From positions 422,137 to 486,136 of the forward strand of contig NZ_LMPT01000001.1 in NCBI RefSeq assembly GCF_001424425.1: DNA of 64,000 nt, given 5' to 3'. Made by a program: the position numbers and the translations under genes. Shown in pieces: positions 57,778-64,000 of the stretch; position 1 is the first letter of the stretch, and each line of letters opens with the position of its first letter. This DNA is from Acidovorax sp. Leaf191 (lineage in GTDB: Bacteria; Pseudomonadota; Gammaproteobacteria; Burkholderiales; Burkholderiaceae_C). A model generated the notes under the pieces. That model saw nothing but the letters and a program-made list of their open reading frames with translations, made no database searches and had not been told where the DNA came from.

Positions 57778-58554
57778 ATGACCACCCCTCTCGTCTTCAT
57801 CACCGGCGCTTCCAGCGGCATCGGCCAGGCGCTGGCCCTGCGCTTTCACCAGGCCGGCTACCGGCTGGCCCTGGCCGCGCGCCGCACTTCCGAGGTCCAG
57901 ACCTGGGCTGCCGCGCAGGGGATCAGCGCCGACAGCTATGAAATATATAGCGCAGACGTCGCGGTGACCGACAGCATCGTCGCCGCGGGCCGGGACTGCC
58001 TGCAGCGCCAGGGCGTGCCCGACGTGGTCATCGCCAATGCCGGCATCAGCGTGGGCATGGACACCGCCGTGCGGAACGACCTGGACGTGATGGCCCGCAC
58101 CTTCGCCACCAACAACCTGGGCCTGGCCGCCACCTTCCACCCGTTCGTGGACGCCATGGTGCAGCGCGGCAGCGGCACCCTGGTGGGCATCGGCAGCGTG
58201 GCGGGCATCCGCGGGCTGCCCGGGCACGGCGCCTACTGCGCCAGCAAGGCGGCCGTCATCAGCTACTGCGAAAGCCTGCGCGGCGAGATGCGCCCGCACG
58301 GCGTGCGCGTGGTCACCATCTCGCCCGGCTACATCGACACCCCGCTCACGCAGCAAAACCGCTACGGCATGCCGTTCCTCATGCAGCCCGGCGACTTTGC
58401 CGACCGCGCGTACCGCACCATTGCTGCCGGGGTGAGCTACCGCGTCATTCCCTGGCAGATGGGTGTGGTCGCCAAGCTGCTGCGCCTGCTGCCCAATGCG
58501 GTGTTCGACAAGCTGCTGGCAGGCCGCCCGCGCAAGCGCCGAATCGACGAATAG
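57778..58554 (+). CDS. SDR-family oxidoreductase
   Basis: The protein has 258 residues. The nucleotide-binding motif is 'VFITGASSGIGQALA', with 'NAGIS', and the catalytic set Ser ('GSVAG'), Tyr ('YCASK') and Lys. It is a classical short-chain dehydrogenase acting with NAD(P)H; the late part with 'VIPWQMGVVAKLLRLLPN' resembles a membrane-associated subgroup. Residues ~53-61 ('SYEIYSADV') are encoded by an AT-rich stretch matching the ATAGC repeat. It follows lptC by 61 bases but is not a usual part of the LPS cluster. Confidence 0.9.
   Translation: MTTPLVFITGASSGIGQALALRFHQAGYRLALAARRTSEVQTWAAAQGISADSYEIYSADVAVTDSIVAAGRDCLQRQGVPDVVIANAGISVGMDTAVRNDLDVMARTFATNNLGLAATFHPFVDAMVQRGSGTLVGIGSVAGIRGLPGHGAYCASKAAVISYCESLRGEMRPHGVRVVTISPGYIDTPLTQQNRYGMPFLMQPGDFADRAYRTIAAGVSYRVIPWQMGVVAKLLRLLPNAVFDKLLAGRPRKRRIDE
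57934..57958 (+). repeat. ATAGC-hairpin repeat core inside an SDR gene (copy F)
   Basis: AGCTAT, seven bases, ATAGC followed by GCAGACG. Only the hairpin core remains. The local AT content stands out from the surrounding GC-rich gene. Confidence 0.5.
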
Positions 58555-58565
58555 CAGCCCTCCCT

Positions 58566-58640
58566 GTCTGTGGCGCTTTGCGCCTTTTCCCGCAGGGGAA
58601 CGCTCCCGGCGTAGCGGGCCGGCCTTTGCGCAGGCGCAGT
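58566..58640. repeat. GC-rich hairpin repeat downstream of SDR gene
   Basis: GGCGCTTTGCGCC, then TTCCC GCA GGGGAA, then CCGGCGTAGCGGGCCGG. It has the same layout as the blocks at 53160 and 56370. It lies in the 256-base gap between convergent genes, which otherwise holds only the terminator at 58762. Confidence 0.5.
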
Positions 58641-58761
58641 GGCCGTCTCGTGCCGCCTTGCGACGACGGGACCACGGAATTCGAACTCGTCACGCCGTGG
58701 CATGAAAGATGGCCGCTGATGCCCAACGGAGCGCTTTTCACTCTGCAGCGGCCCGGACATG

Positions 58762-58785
58762 AAAAAAGCTCCCGAAGGAGCTTTT
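58762..58785 (-). terminator. Rho-independent terminator of the first RRM gene
   Basis: On the minus strand AAAAGCTCC/GGAGCTTTT with a 4-base loop is followed by T. It lies 26 bases past the stop of the RRM gene. An almost identical context (CGGACATGAAAAAA) surrounds the terminator of its paralogue at 59680. Confidence 0.85.
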
Positions 58786-58810
58786 CTCAAGAATGCAGTA
58801 CCTGCGAGGC

Positions 58811-59350
58811 TCAGTAGCCGCTGTTGCCGCCGCCGCCGTAACCGCCGCCGCCACCATTGCGGCCACCGCCGCCGCCATTGCGGGAGCCCGAGCCGTAGGG
58901 GCTGCGAAAGCCGCCTTCGCCACGGCCACCACCGCCGCCGCCATATCCGCCGCCGCCGTCACGGCCGCCACCACCACCACCGTAGCCACCGCCGCCGCCT
59001 TCACGGCCACCGCCGTAGCCGCCGCCGCCACCACTGCGGCCACCGCCGCCAAAGCCGCCACCACCACCGCCGCCGAATCCACCGCTGCGGGGTGGGCGGG
59101 CTTCCATGGGACGGGCTTCGTTGACCACGATGGAGCGGCCGCCCAGGGGCTGGCCGTTCATGCCGTTGATGGCGGACTGGGCTTCTGCGTCGCTGCCCAT
59201 CTCCACGAATCCAAAGCCCTTGGAGCGTCCCGTGTCGCGCTCCATCATGACCTTGGCGCTGGTCACGGCGCCAAATTGGCCAAAGGCCTGTTCCAGATCA
59301 CTGTCGCGCACCGAGTACGGCAGGTTGCCGACATACAGTTTGTTGCCCAT
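58811..59350 (-). CDS. Glycine-rich RRM RNA-binding protein (paralogue 1)
   Basis: The protein has 179 residues. A single RRM occupies residues 3-80 with RNP2 'LYVGNL' (5-10) and RNP1 'KGFGFVEM' (44-51). A tail of about 95 residues made of Gly, Tyr, Arg and Ser (GGGGYGGG-type repeats) follows. The design is that of bacterial and plant cold-induced glycine-rich RNA-binding proteins, which act as RNA chaperones. AGGAG lies 7 bases before the ATG. A close paralogue lies just upstream on the same strand. Confidence 0.94.
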   Translation of the reverse strand: MGNKLYVGNLPYSVRDSDLEQAFGQFGAVTSAKVMMERDTGRSKGFGFVEMGSDAEAQSAINGMNGQPLGGRSIVVNEARPMEARPPRSGGFGGGGGGGFGGGGRSGGGGGYGGGREGGGGGYGGGGGGRDGGGGYGGGGGGRGEGGFRSPYGSGSRNGGGGGRNGGGGGYGGGGNSGY

Positions 59351-59679
59351 CGAGGGACTCCTCAAAAACACATGGATAAAGCGAAGGGAGTCCCGAAAAC
59401 GCAGCCAGCTGATCTCAATGACATTCTTAGCGCGAAACTGACGGACACCGCAGACTTGGACGACGGGGGAAAATCCCGCCAGCACACTATGCTCCACACT
59501 TTGGCTGAAAATGCAAGCGCTATCGCATGCTGTGGTGACTTTGCTGCGCATCCATGAAATGGCCCTGGCTCCTTGGCGTTGCCGCACCTTGCCGGCGGCC
59601 GTGCGGGGCGGCTGCGCCAGGCGGGTTTTTGCGCTGCAGCGATGGACGCCGCCAGTGGCATGGCGATCGTCCGGACATG
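59351..59679 (-). other. Leader/promoter region between the two RRM genes
   Basis: This gap of about 330 bases contains the 5' region of paralogue 1. A block on the plus strand, GCGAAACTGAC followed by ACACCGC (near 59432-59453), recurs upstream of paralogue 2 near 60248-60270, so both genes seem to share a promoter or RNA element. I see no gene here. Confidence 0.5.
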
Positions 59680-59704
59680 AAAAAAGGAGCCCGAGGGCTC
59701 CTTT
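59680..59704 (-). terminator. Rho-independent terminator of the second RRM gene
   Basis: On the minus strand AAAGGAGCCC pairs with GGGCTCCTTT and is followed by TTT. It lies about 46 bases past the paralogue 2 stop codon, so each RRM gene has its own transcript end. Confidence 0.85.
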
Positions 59705-59750
59705 GTCTTGCCTTCAGCAGACACCGCGAAGGGTCTGCTGATCAGGTCTT

Positions 59751-60173
59751 TCAGTAGCTGCCGCGGCCACCGCCGTAGCCACCGCCACCACCTTCACGGC
59801 CACCGCCGTAACCACCACCGCCGCCGCCGCCGCTACGGCCACCGCCGTAACCGCCGCCGCCACCACCGCCGTAACCGCCACCACCGTTGCCGCCGCCGAA
59901 GCCGCCGCTACGTGGAGCGCGTGGCTCCATAGGACGGGCTTCGTTGACCACGAGGTCACGGCCGCCGAAGTTTTGGCCATGCACGCCTTGGATGGCGGCT
60001 TGTGCTTCGGCATCGCTGCCCATTTCCACAAAGCCGAAGCCCTTGGAACGGCCGGTGTCACGTTCCATCATGACCTTGGCGCTGCCAACGGAGCCGAATT
60101 GGCCGAAAGTCTGTTCCAGATCTTGGTCGCGGAACGAATAGGGCAGGTTGCCCACGTAAAGTTTGTTGCCCAT
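59751..60173 (-). CDS. Glycine-rich RRM RNA-binding protein (paralogue 2)
   Basis: The protein has 140 residues. The RRM is very close to that of paralogue 1 (MGNKLYVGNLPYS start and RNP1 'KGFGFVEM'), with a shorter Gly/Arg/Tyr tail of about 55 residues ending 'GGGRGSY'. GAGGAG lies about 6 bases before the ATG. The two genes clearly arose by tandem duplication. Each has its own leader and terminator, which suggests separate control, for example by temperature. Confidence 0.94.
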   Translation of the reverse strand: MGNKLYVGNLPYSFRDQDLEQTFGQFGSVGSAKVMMERDTGRSKGFGFVEMGSDAEAQAAIQGVHGQNFGGRDLVVNEARPMEPRAPRSGGFGGGNGGGGYGGGGGGGYGGGRSGGGGGGGYGGGREGGGGGYGGGRGSY

Positions 60174-60490
60174 GAAGGACTCCTCAAAAAACACAAAAAC
60201 GCGATGGAGTCCGACGCAATCAACAAACCTGTGACGACTTCAGAGACGCGAAACTGACCATACACCGCTAAGCTATTTGCCCCCTGCGAGCAGAAGAGCG
60301 GATTCATTATCAATCACTTTATGGACCCCGTGGGGGTTTATTTGGTCATCGGGCGACCGAATCCGCAGAAAGTTGAAGGGATTGGGGCCTTTCTTTGCAG
60401 AATCTGCGGGGAAACCCGCAAAAAACGGAAGCCGGCCTCCCGCCCGCGGGCGCCGCCGAGGCGCTGCCGGACCACAGCGCCACGCCGGTC
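60174..60490. other. Intergenic region upstream of RRM paralogue 2 and the Mn riboswitch
   Basis: It holds the leader of the minus-strand RRM gene (shared element near 60248-60270) and inverted repeats on the plus strand: ACCCCGTGGGGGT near 60325, CCGCAGA/TCTGCGG spanning about 60363-60412, and GCGGGGAAACCCGC near 60407. None ends in a plus-strand T run. I see no gene. Confidence 0.5.
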
Positions 60491-60491
60491 T

Positions 60492-60660
60492 GCTAAAATC
60501 CGCCGGTCTTTGGGGAGTAGCCCGCCCGGTGCGCAACGCGCCGGGGGCATGCGTCAACAAACTTGGGTCCTGTGGGCCTATGGCGCATGCGGTTGTTGAG
60601 CTGGGCGAGACCATTGACTGCATGCCGATCCAATGGCCGGAGTCGGGGTGCAGTCAATGC
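60492..60660 (+). promoter_or_regulatory. Putative Mn2+-sensing yybP-ykoY riboswitch with promoter and hairpin
   Basis: An extended -10 (TGC-TAAAAT, 60491-60499) precedes the conserved aptamer opening TCTTTGGGGAGTAGCC at 60507. Later come CATGCGTCAACAAACTTGGG and CCTGTGGGCCTATGGCGC, the conserved internal loops of the yybP-ykoY class. A perfect hairpin (ATTGACTGCA/TGCAGTCAAT, 60613-60658) follows and may be the expression switch. The downstream gene is a UPF0016 manganese exporter, the classical target in Proteobacteria. Boundaries are approximate; the class is recognised by eye from its motif and target. Confidence 0.8.
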
Positions 60661-60695
60661 GTTGTCTATAACTATCCGGCCGGATAGATCCCCAC

Positions 60696-61265
60696 ATGGA
60701 ACCGTTCTTCATCTCCACCGCCATCGTCGCGCTCGCCGAAATGGGCGACAAGACGCAGCTCCTGGCGCTCGTTCTCGCCGCCCGCTTTCGCAAACCCTGG
60801 CCCATCGTCCTGGGCATCCTGGTGGCCACCCTGGTCAACCACGGCCTGGCCGGCGCCGTGGGCTCGTGGGTGACCACCTTCGTGGGCCCGCAGGTGCTGC
60901 GATGGATCCTCGCGGCATCCTTCATCGCGATGGCCATCTGGATGCTGATCCCCGACAAGCTCGACGAAGGCGAGGCCGACGGCTCGCCGCGCTGGGGCGT
61001 GTTCGGCACCACGCTGATCGCGTTCTTCCTGGCCGAGATGGGCGACAAGACGCAGATCGCCACCGTCATGCTGGCCGCGCAGTACAACGCCTACGTGTGG
61101 GTGGTGGCCGGCACCACGCTCGGGATGATGATCGCCAACGCGCCGGTGGTGTGGCTGGGCGAGCGCATCACGCGCCGGGTGCCGATCCGCGCGGTGCACA
61201 TCGTGTCGGCCGTGATCTTCCTGGTGCTGGGGTGCCTGGCCATCTTCATGCCTGCCGGCACCTGA
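60696..61265 (+). CDS. UPF0016/GDT1-family manganese exporter (MneA/TMEM165-like)
   Basis: This 189-residue inner-membrane protein has six membrane segments arranged as two homologous halves. Each half carries the signature E-M-G-D-K-T-Q ('LAEMGDKTQLLALVLAARF' and 'LAEMGDKTQIATVMLAAQY'). The family exports Mn2+ (and Ca2+ in eukaryotes). A putative manganese riboswitch in the leader indicates induction by high Mn2+. Confidence 0.93.
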   Translation: MEPFFISTAIVALAEMGDKTQLLALVLAARFRKPWPIVLGILVATLVNHGLAGAVGSWVTTFVGPQVLRWILAASFIAMAIWMLIPDKLDEGEADGSPRWGVFGTTLIAFFLAEMGDKTQIATVMLAAQYNAYVWVVAGTTLGMMIANAPVVWLGERITRRVPIRAVHIVSAVIFLVLGCLAIFMPAGT

Positions 61266-61305
61266 TGGATGGACGAAGTGGCAGGCGCTTTGGTATATTT
61301 ACCGC

Positions 61306-61358
61306 CAGCGCCGATTTGCCACAGCTTGCGGGCGCTCTATAAATTCTGCTAAAGACCC
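61306..61358 (+). promoter_or_regulatory. Putative SAM-II riboswitch upstream of metX
   Basis: The order is AGCGCC (61307), GATTTGCC, a short spacer with TTGC, GGCGCT (61331), then CTATAAATTCT and GCTAAAGACCC (61348). This matches the compact SAM-II (metA) aptamer: P1 hairpin, conserved GAUUU in its loop, then UAAA and GCUAAA of the pseudoknot strand. A possible -10 TATATT (61294-61299) would start transcription at the aptamer's first base. The target metX and the following terminator agree with this. Confidence 0.8.
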
Positions 61359-61372
61359 GTCCGACGTACCTG

Positions 61373-61408
61373 CCCGGCCTCGTTTTTAGCGACGCCGGGT
61401 ATTTTTTT
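61373..61408 (+). terminator. Rho-independent terminator in the metX leader
   Basis: CCCGGC pairs with GCCGGG, with partial pairing of CTCG/CGAC inside, followed by TATTTTTTT. It lies 15 bases after the SAM-II aptamer and about 97 bases before the metX start, so it would end transcription when SAM is bound. Confidence 0.85.
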
Positions 61409-61504
61409 GCCGCGGGCTGCCAGCCAGCCCCGGCCAAAGCGGCTCCTGCAGGGAGCATTCGGCGAATGCAAGCGGTGGAACGTGAGGGCTCACCAGTTCC
61501 AACT

Positions 61505-62710
61505 ATGTCGTTCATCGCCACACCCCAGACCATGCACTTTGCGGAGGTGCTGCCGCTGCAAAGCGGCGCGACCATCCGCGCCTTCGACCTGGCCTTCGAG
61601 ACCTACGGCACGCTCAATGCCGACCGCTCCAACGCCGTGCTCGTGTGCCACGCGCTCAACGCCTCCCACCACGTGGCGGGCGTCTACGCCGGGCAGGACA
61701 AGAGCGAAGGCTGGTGGGACAACATGATCGGCCCGGGCAAGCCGGTGGACACCGACCGCTTCTTCGTGATCGGCGTGAACAACCTGGGCTCGTGCTTCGG
61801 CTCCACCGGCCCCATGCACACGCACCCCGACACGGGCGAGGTCTACGGCGCGGACTTCCCGGTGGTCACGGTGGAGGACTGGGTCAACGCCCAGGCCCGC
61901 CTGCTCGACCGCCTGGGCATACGGCAACTGGCCGCCGTGCTGGGCGGCAGCCTGGGCGGCATGCAGGCCCTGAGCTGGACGCTGCAGTACCCCGAGCGCA
62001 TGCGCCACGCCGTGGTGGTGGCCAGCGCGCCCAACCTCACGGCCGAGAACATCGCCTTCAACGAGGTCGCCCGCCGCGCCATCGTGACCGACCCGGACTT
62101 CCACGGCGGCCACTTCTACCGCCACGGCGTGATCCCCAAGCGCGGCCTGCGCATCGCCCGCATGATCGGCCACATCACGTACCTCAGCGACGATGTGATG
62201 AACGAGAAGTTCGGCCGCAGCTTGCGTGCGCCCACGCTCCCCGCTTCGCGTGGTTCGCTGCCCCCCGAGGGGGCTGGTCCGGCTCGGGGCGGCCCAGCGC
62301 CGGACCTCCGCGACTATCTGTACAGCACCCAGGACATCGAATTCCAGATCGAGAGCTACCTGCGCTACCAGGGCGACAAGTTCAGCGACTACTTCGACGC
62401 CAATACCTACCTGCTGATCACCCGCGCGCTCGACTACTTCGACCCCGCCCGCGCGCACGCTGGCAACCTCACGCGGGCCCTCGCGCGGGCCACGGCGCGG
62501 TTCCTGCTGGTGAGCTTCACCACCGACTGGCGCTTCTCGCCCCAGCGCAGCCGAGAGATCGTCAAGGCCCTGCTCGACAACCGCCGCAGCGTGAGCTACG
62601 CCGAGATCGACGCACCCCACGGCCACGATGCCTTCCTGCTCGATGACGCCCGCTACATGGGCGTGATGCGCTCTTACTTCGATAGCATTTCCAAGGAGGT
62701 GCAGCCATGA
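61505..62710 (+). CDS. metX: Homoserine O-acyltransferase (MetX)
   Basis: This 401-residue alpha/beta-hydrolase acylates homoserine for methionine synthesis. The nucleophile is in '[11 protein letters not shown]', the catalytic Asp in '[11 protein letters not shown]', and the His in '[12 protein letters not shown]'. The specificity for acetyl or succinyl donors cannot be read with certainty. Residues ~241-270 ('[20 protein letters not shown]' and on) are an insertion absent from typical MetX, encoded by a GC-rich repeat. A hairpin (GGAAC/GTTCC, 61477-61500) directly precedes the ATG, and there is no clear ribosome-binding site. Confidence 0.95.
   Translation: MSFIATPQTMHFAEVLPLQSGATIRAFDLAFETYGTLNADRSNAVLVCHALNASHHVAGVYAGQDKSEGWWDNMIGPGKPVDTDRFFVIGVNNLGSCFGSTGPMHTHPDTGEVYGADFPVVTVEDWVNAQARLLDRLGIRQLAAVLGGSLGGMQALSWTLQYPERMRHAVVVASAPNLTAENIAFNEVARRAIVTDPDFHGGHFYRHGVIPKRGLRIARMIGHITYLSDDVMNEKFGRSLRAPTLPASRGSLPPEGAGPARGGPAPDLRDYLYSTQDIEFQIESYLRYQGDKFSDYFDANTYLLITRALDYFDPARAHAGNLTRALARATARFLLVSFTTDWRFSPQRSREIVKALLDNRRSVSYAEIDAPHGHDAFLLDDARYMGVMRSYFDSISKEVQP
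62229..62310 (+). repeat. GC-rich hairpin repeat inserted in frame in metX
   Basis: CCCCGCTTCGCGTGG, then GCCCCCCGAGGGGGCT, then GGCTCGGGGCGGCCCAGCG. The layout follows the intergenic blocks at 56370 and 58566. Here it is translated, adding about 30 residues between 'NEKFGRSL' and '[11 protein letters not shown]'. Confidence 0.65.
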
Positions 62711-63291
62711 CCGACAAAGCCGCCATGGAGGCGCTGGCGCGCCTGGTGCCCCAGGGCAGCCGGGTGCTCGACCTGGGCTGCGGCAATGGCGCCATGCTCG
62801 ACTACCTGCAGCGCGAACGCGGCTGCAGCGGCTACGGCGTGGAGATCGCCGATGCCAACGTGCTGGCCTGCGTGCAGCGCGGGGTGGACGTGATCCAGCT
62901 CAACCTGGACGAAGGGCTGGCCATGTTCGGCGACAACAGCTTCGACGTGGTGCTGCAGATCGACACGCTGCAGCACCTGCGCAATGCGGAGGTCATGCTG
63001 CGCGAAACGGCGCGCGTGGGCCGCACCGGCGTGGTGGCCTTTCCCAACTTTGCGCACTGGCCCAACCGCCTGTCCATCCTGCGCGGGCGCATGCCCGTCA
63101 CGCGCCGCCTGCCCTACCAGTGGTACGACACGCCCAACATCCGCGTGGGCACGTACAAGGACTTCGAGGTGCTGGCCACCAAGAACAGCCTGCGCATCCT
63201 GGAGTCCTTCGGCCTGCAGGACGGGCAGGAAGTGCGCTGGCTGCCCAACATGCGCGCCAGCACGGCAGTGTTCCATTTTGAACATGCGTAG
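62707..63291 (+). CDS. metW: Methionine biosynthesis protein MetW
   Basis: This 194-residue protein is methyltransferase-like: '[19 protein letters not shown]', '[20 protein letters not shown]', '[12 protein letters not shown]', and the characteristic '[20 protein letters not shown]'. MetW forms a complex with MetX and raises its activity. The start overlaps the metX stop (ATGA), so the two are coupled and share the SAM-II control. Confidence 0.96.
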   Translation: MTDKAAMEALARLVPQGSRVLDLGCGNGAMLDYLQRERGCSGYGVEIADANVLACVQRGVDVIQLNLDEGLAMFGDNSFDVVLQIDTLQHLRNAEVMLRETARVGRTGVVAFPNFAHWPNRLSILRGRMPVTRRLPYQWYDTPNIRVGTYKDFEVLATKNSLRILESFGLQDGQEVRWLPNMRASTAVFHFEHA

Positions 63292-63314
63292 CGATGCGGC
63301 GTCCATCGGCTTGA

Positions 63315-63376
63315 ACCGTTCACGCTGACGCAGTCGAAGCGCCGCGCAAGGATTCGACAGGCTCGGCCCGAACGGT
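63315..63376 (-). repeat. 62-bp terminal-inverted-repeat element (copy 2)
   Basis: The ends are ACCGTTC and GAACGGT. It is the reverse complement of the element at 14782-14843 with about nine differences and the same length. It lies 23 bases after metW. Confidence 0.8.
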
Positions 63377-63404
63377 GGGTGCGAGTGCAAAGAGGCCCAT
63401 GCCA

Positions 63405-63445
63405 TGGCGGCTCCCGAGGGGCGCGAAGCGAGGCGACACGCCGCT
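63405..63445. repeat. Short GC-rich hairpin repeat remnant
   Basis: GGCTCCCGAGGGGCGCGAAGCG resembles the core of the GC-rich blocks at 53160, 56370, 58566 and 62229. It is the most eroded copy. Confidence 0.4.
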
Positions 63446-63499
63446 GTCAACCGCATCGGCTAAGGTGCGCTCTTCTTGCAAGGACTGAAGGAGACCCGC

Positions 63500-64000
63500 A
63501 TGAACCGCATTGCACTGCGCACCGTGGCTGCCGCCGCGCTGCTCGCCACCTGGGCCCTGGGCGCCACAGCTCAGCAGGCCTGGCCGCCCACGCCCACCGT
63601 CATCGCCCACCGGGGCGCCTCGGCCCTGCGGCCCGAGCACACGCTGGCGGCCTACCAGAAGGCCATCGACGACGGCGCCGACATCATCGAGCCCGACCTC
63701 GTGATCACCAAGGACGGCGTGCTGGTGGCGCGGCACGAGAATGCCATCGCCATCCTGGGCACCGACGGCGCGGTGAAGGAAGCCACCACCGACGTGGTGG
63801 ACCGCCCCGAGTTCGCCGCGCGCAAGGCCACCAAGACCATCGACGGCCAGTCCATCACCGGCTGGTTCACCGAAGACTTCACGCTGGCCGAGCTGAAAAC
63901 CCTGCGCGCCCGCGAACGCATCCCGGCGCAGCGCCCGGCCAATGTGGCCTACAACGGCCAGTTCGAGATCCCAACGCTGCAGGAAGTGATCGACCTGGCC
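63500..64000 (+). CDS. glpQ: Glycerophosphodiester phosphodiesterase, N-terminal part
   Basis: 167 codons are visible before the window ends. A signal peptide ([20 protein letters not shown], cut after 'GATA') is followed by the GDPD core '[20 protein letters not shown]' and '[22 protein letters not shown]', with the catalytic His and metal-binding Glu/Asp. The enzyme hydrolyses glycerophosphodiesters in the periplasm to glycerol-3-phosphate. The start has AAGGAG about 8 bases upstream. Confidence 0.92.
   Translation, partial: MNRIALRTVAAAALLATWALGATAQQAWPPTPTVIAHRGASALRPEHTLAAYQKAIDDGADIIEPDLVITKDGVLVARHENAIAILGTDGAVKEATTDVVDRPEFAARKATKTIDGQSITGWFTEDFTLAELKTLRARERIPAQRPANVAYNGQFEIPTLQEVIDLA

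Noticed and set aside
58850..59080. Dense GGCGGC/CCGCCG repeats that look like an array
   Set aside because: They are codons of the glycine-rich tail of the RRM protein; units are irregular and there are no CRISPR-like spacers.
60405..60427. GCGGGGAAACCCGC hairpin next to AAAAAA
   Set aside because: On the plus strand the stem is followed by A, and on the minus strand the T run precedes the stem, so it is not a terminator in either direction.

Overview
The window looks like a piece of chromosome from a GC-rich betaproteobacterium of the family Comamonadaceae, most likely Acidovorax or a close relative. The evidence is the origin-region gene order (dnaA-dnaN-gyrB on the minus strand, rpmH-rnpA-yidD-yidC-mnmE diverging on the plus strand), the strong GC bias at codon third positions, and short dispersed repeats of a type I associate with Comamonadaceae. 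The genus is inference; no 16S rRNA or tRNA gene was found in the window.

Layout. 1-9 kb holds housekeeping and stress genes, mostly on the minus strand: a DinG-type helicase with YjdM and a macro-domain protein downstream, a HAD phosphatase, a B12/radical-SAM protein and a gamma-carbonic-anhydrase-like protein. 9-16.3 kb holds divergent regulator/target pairs (TetR/metallo-hydrolase, MocR/OsmC-PaiB) and homoserine dehydrogenase (hom). Ahead of hom is a candidate threonine/isoleucine attenuator with its own promoter, a 49-codon leader peptide and a terminator. 16.8-26.8 kb holds a decayed BNR-repeat gene, acylphosphatase, a DUF72 protein, a two-component system diverging from a DUF2147-CcdA-thioredoxin operon, a serine hydrolase, OsmC, a ferredoxin and a cysteine-cluster protein.

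26.85-36 kb is the accessory island: one tightly packed minus-strand operon hsdM-hsdS-prrC-DUF1016 nuclease-hsdR-SUFU. It is a type IC-like restriction-modification system carrying a PrrC-type anticodon nuclease with the exact R-x3-E-x31-H spacing of E. coli PrrC. HsdS carries three 12-bp repeats encoding TAEL units, which in EcoR124 set the target spacer length. A suppressor-of-fused (SUFU) domain protein is coupled to hsdR by a 4-bp overlap. Between this island and gyrB lies a MazG-like gene in which a TGA replaces a conserved tryptophan codon.

36.9-47.2 kb is the replication origin neighbourhood. 47.4-58.6 kb holds a cNMP-binding protein, an Ala/Pro-rich hypothetical protein, apt, a GGDEF/EAL protein, a Kef-type transporter, and kdsD-kdsC-lptC for KDO/lipopolysaccharide. 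58.8-60.2 kb has two tandem glycine-rich RRM proteins. 60.5-63.3 kb has a putative Mn2+ (yybP-ykoY) riboswitch ahead of a UPF0016 manganese exporter, then a putative SAM-II riboswitch plus terminator ahead of metX-metW. The window ends inside a glycerophosphodiester phosphodiesterase gene.

Four repeat families are visible: an ATAGC-hairpin element (six copies, one within mnmE and one within an SDR gene), a 62-bp terminal-inverted-repeat element (two copies), a GC-rich C/G-run hairpin element (one copy enlarging metX), and the hsdS 12-bp repeats.
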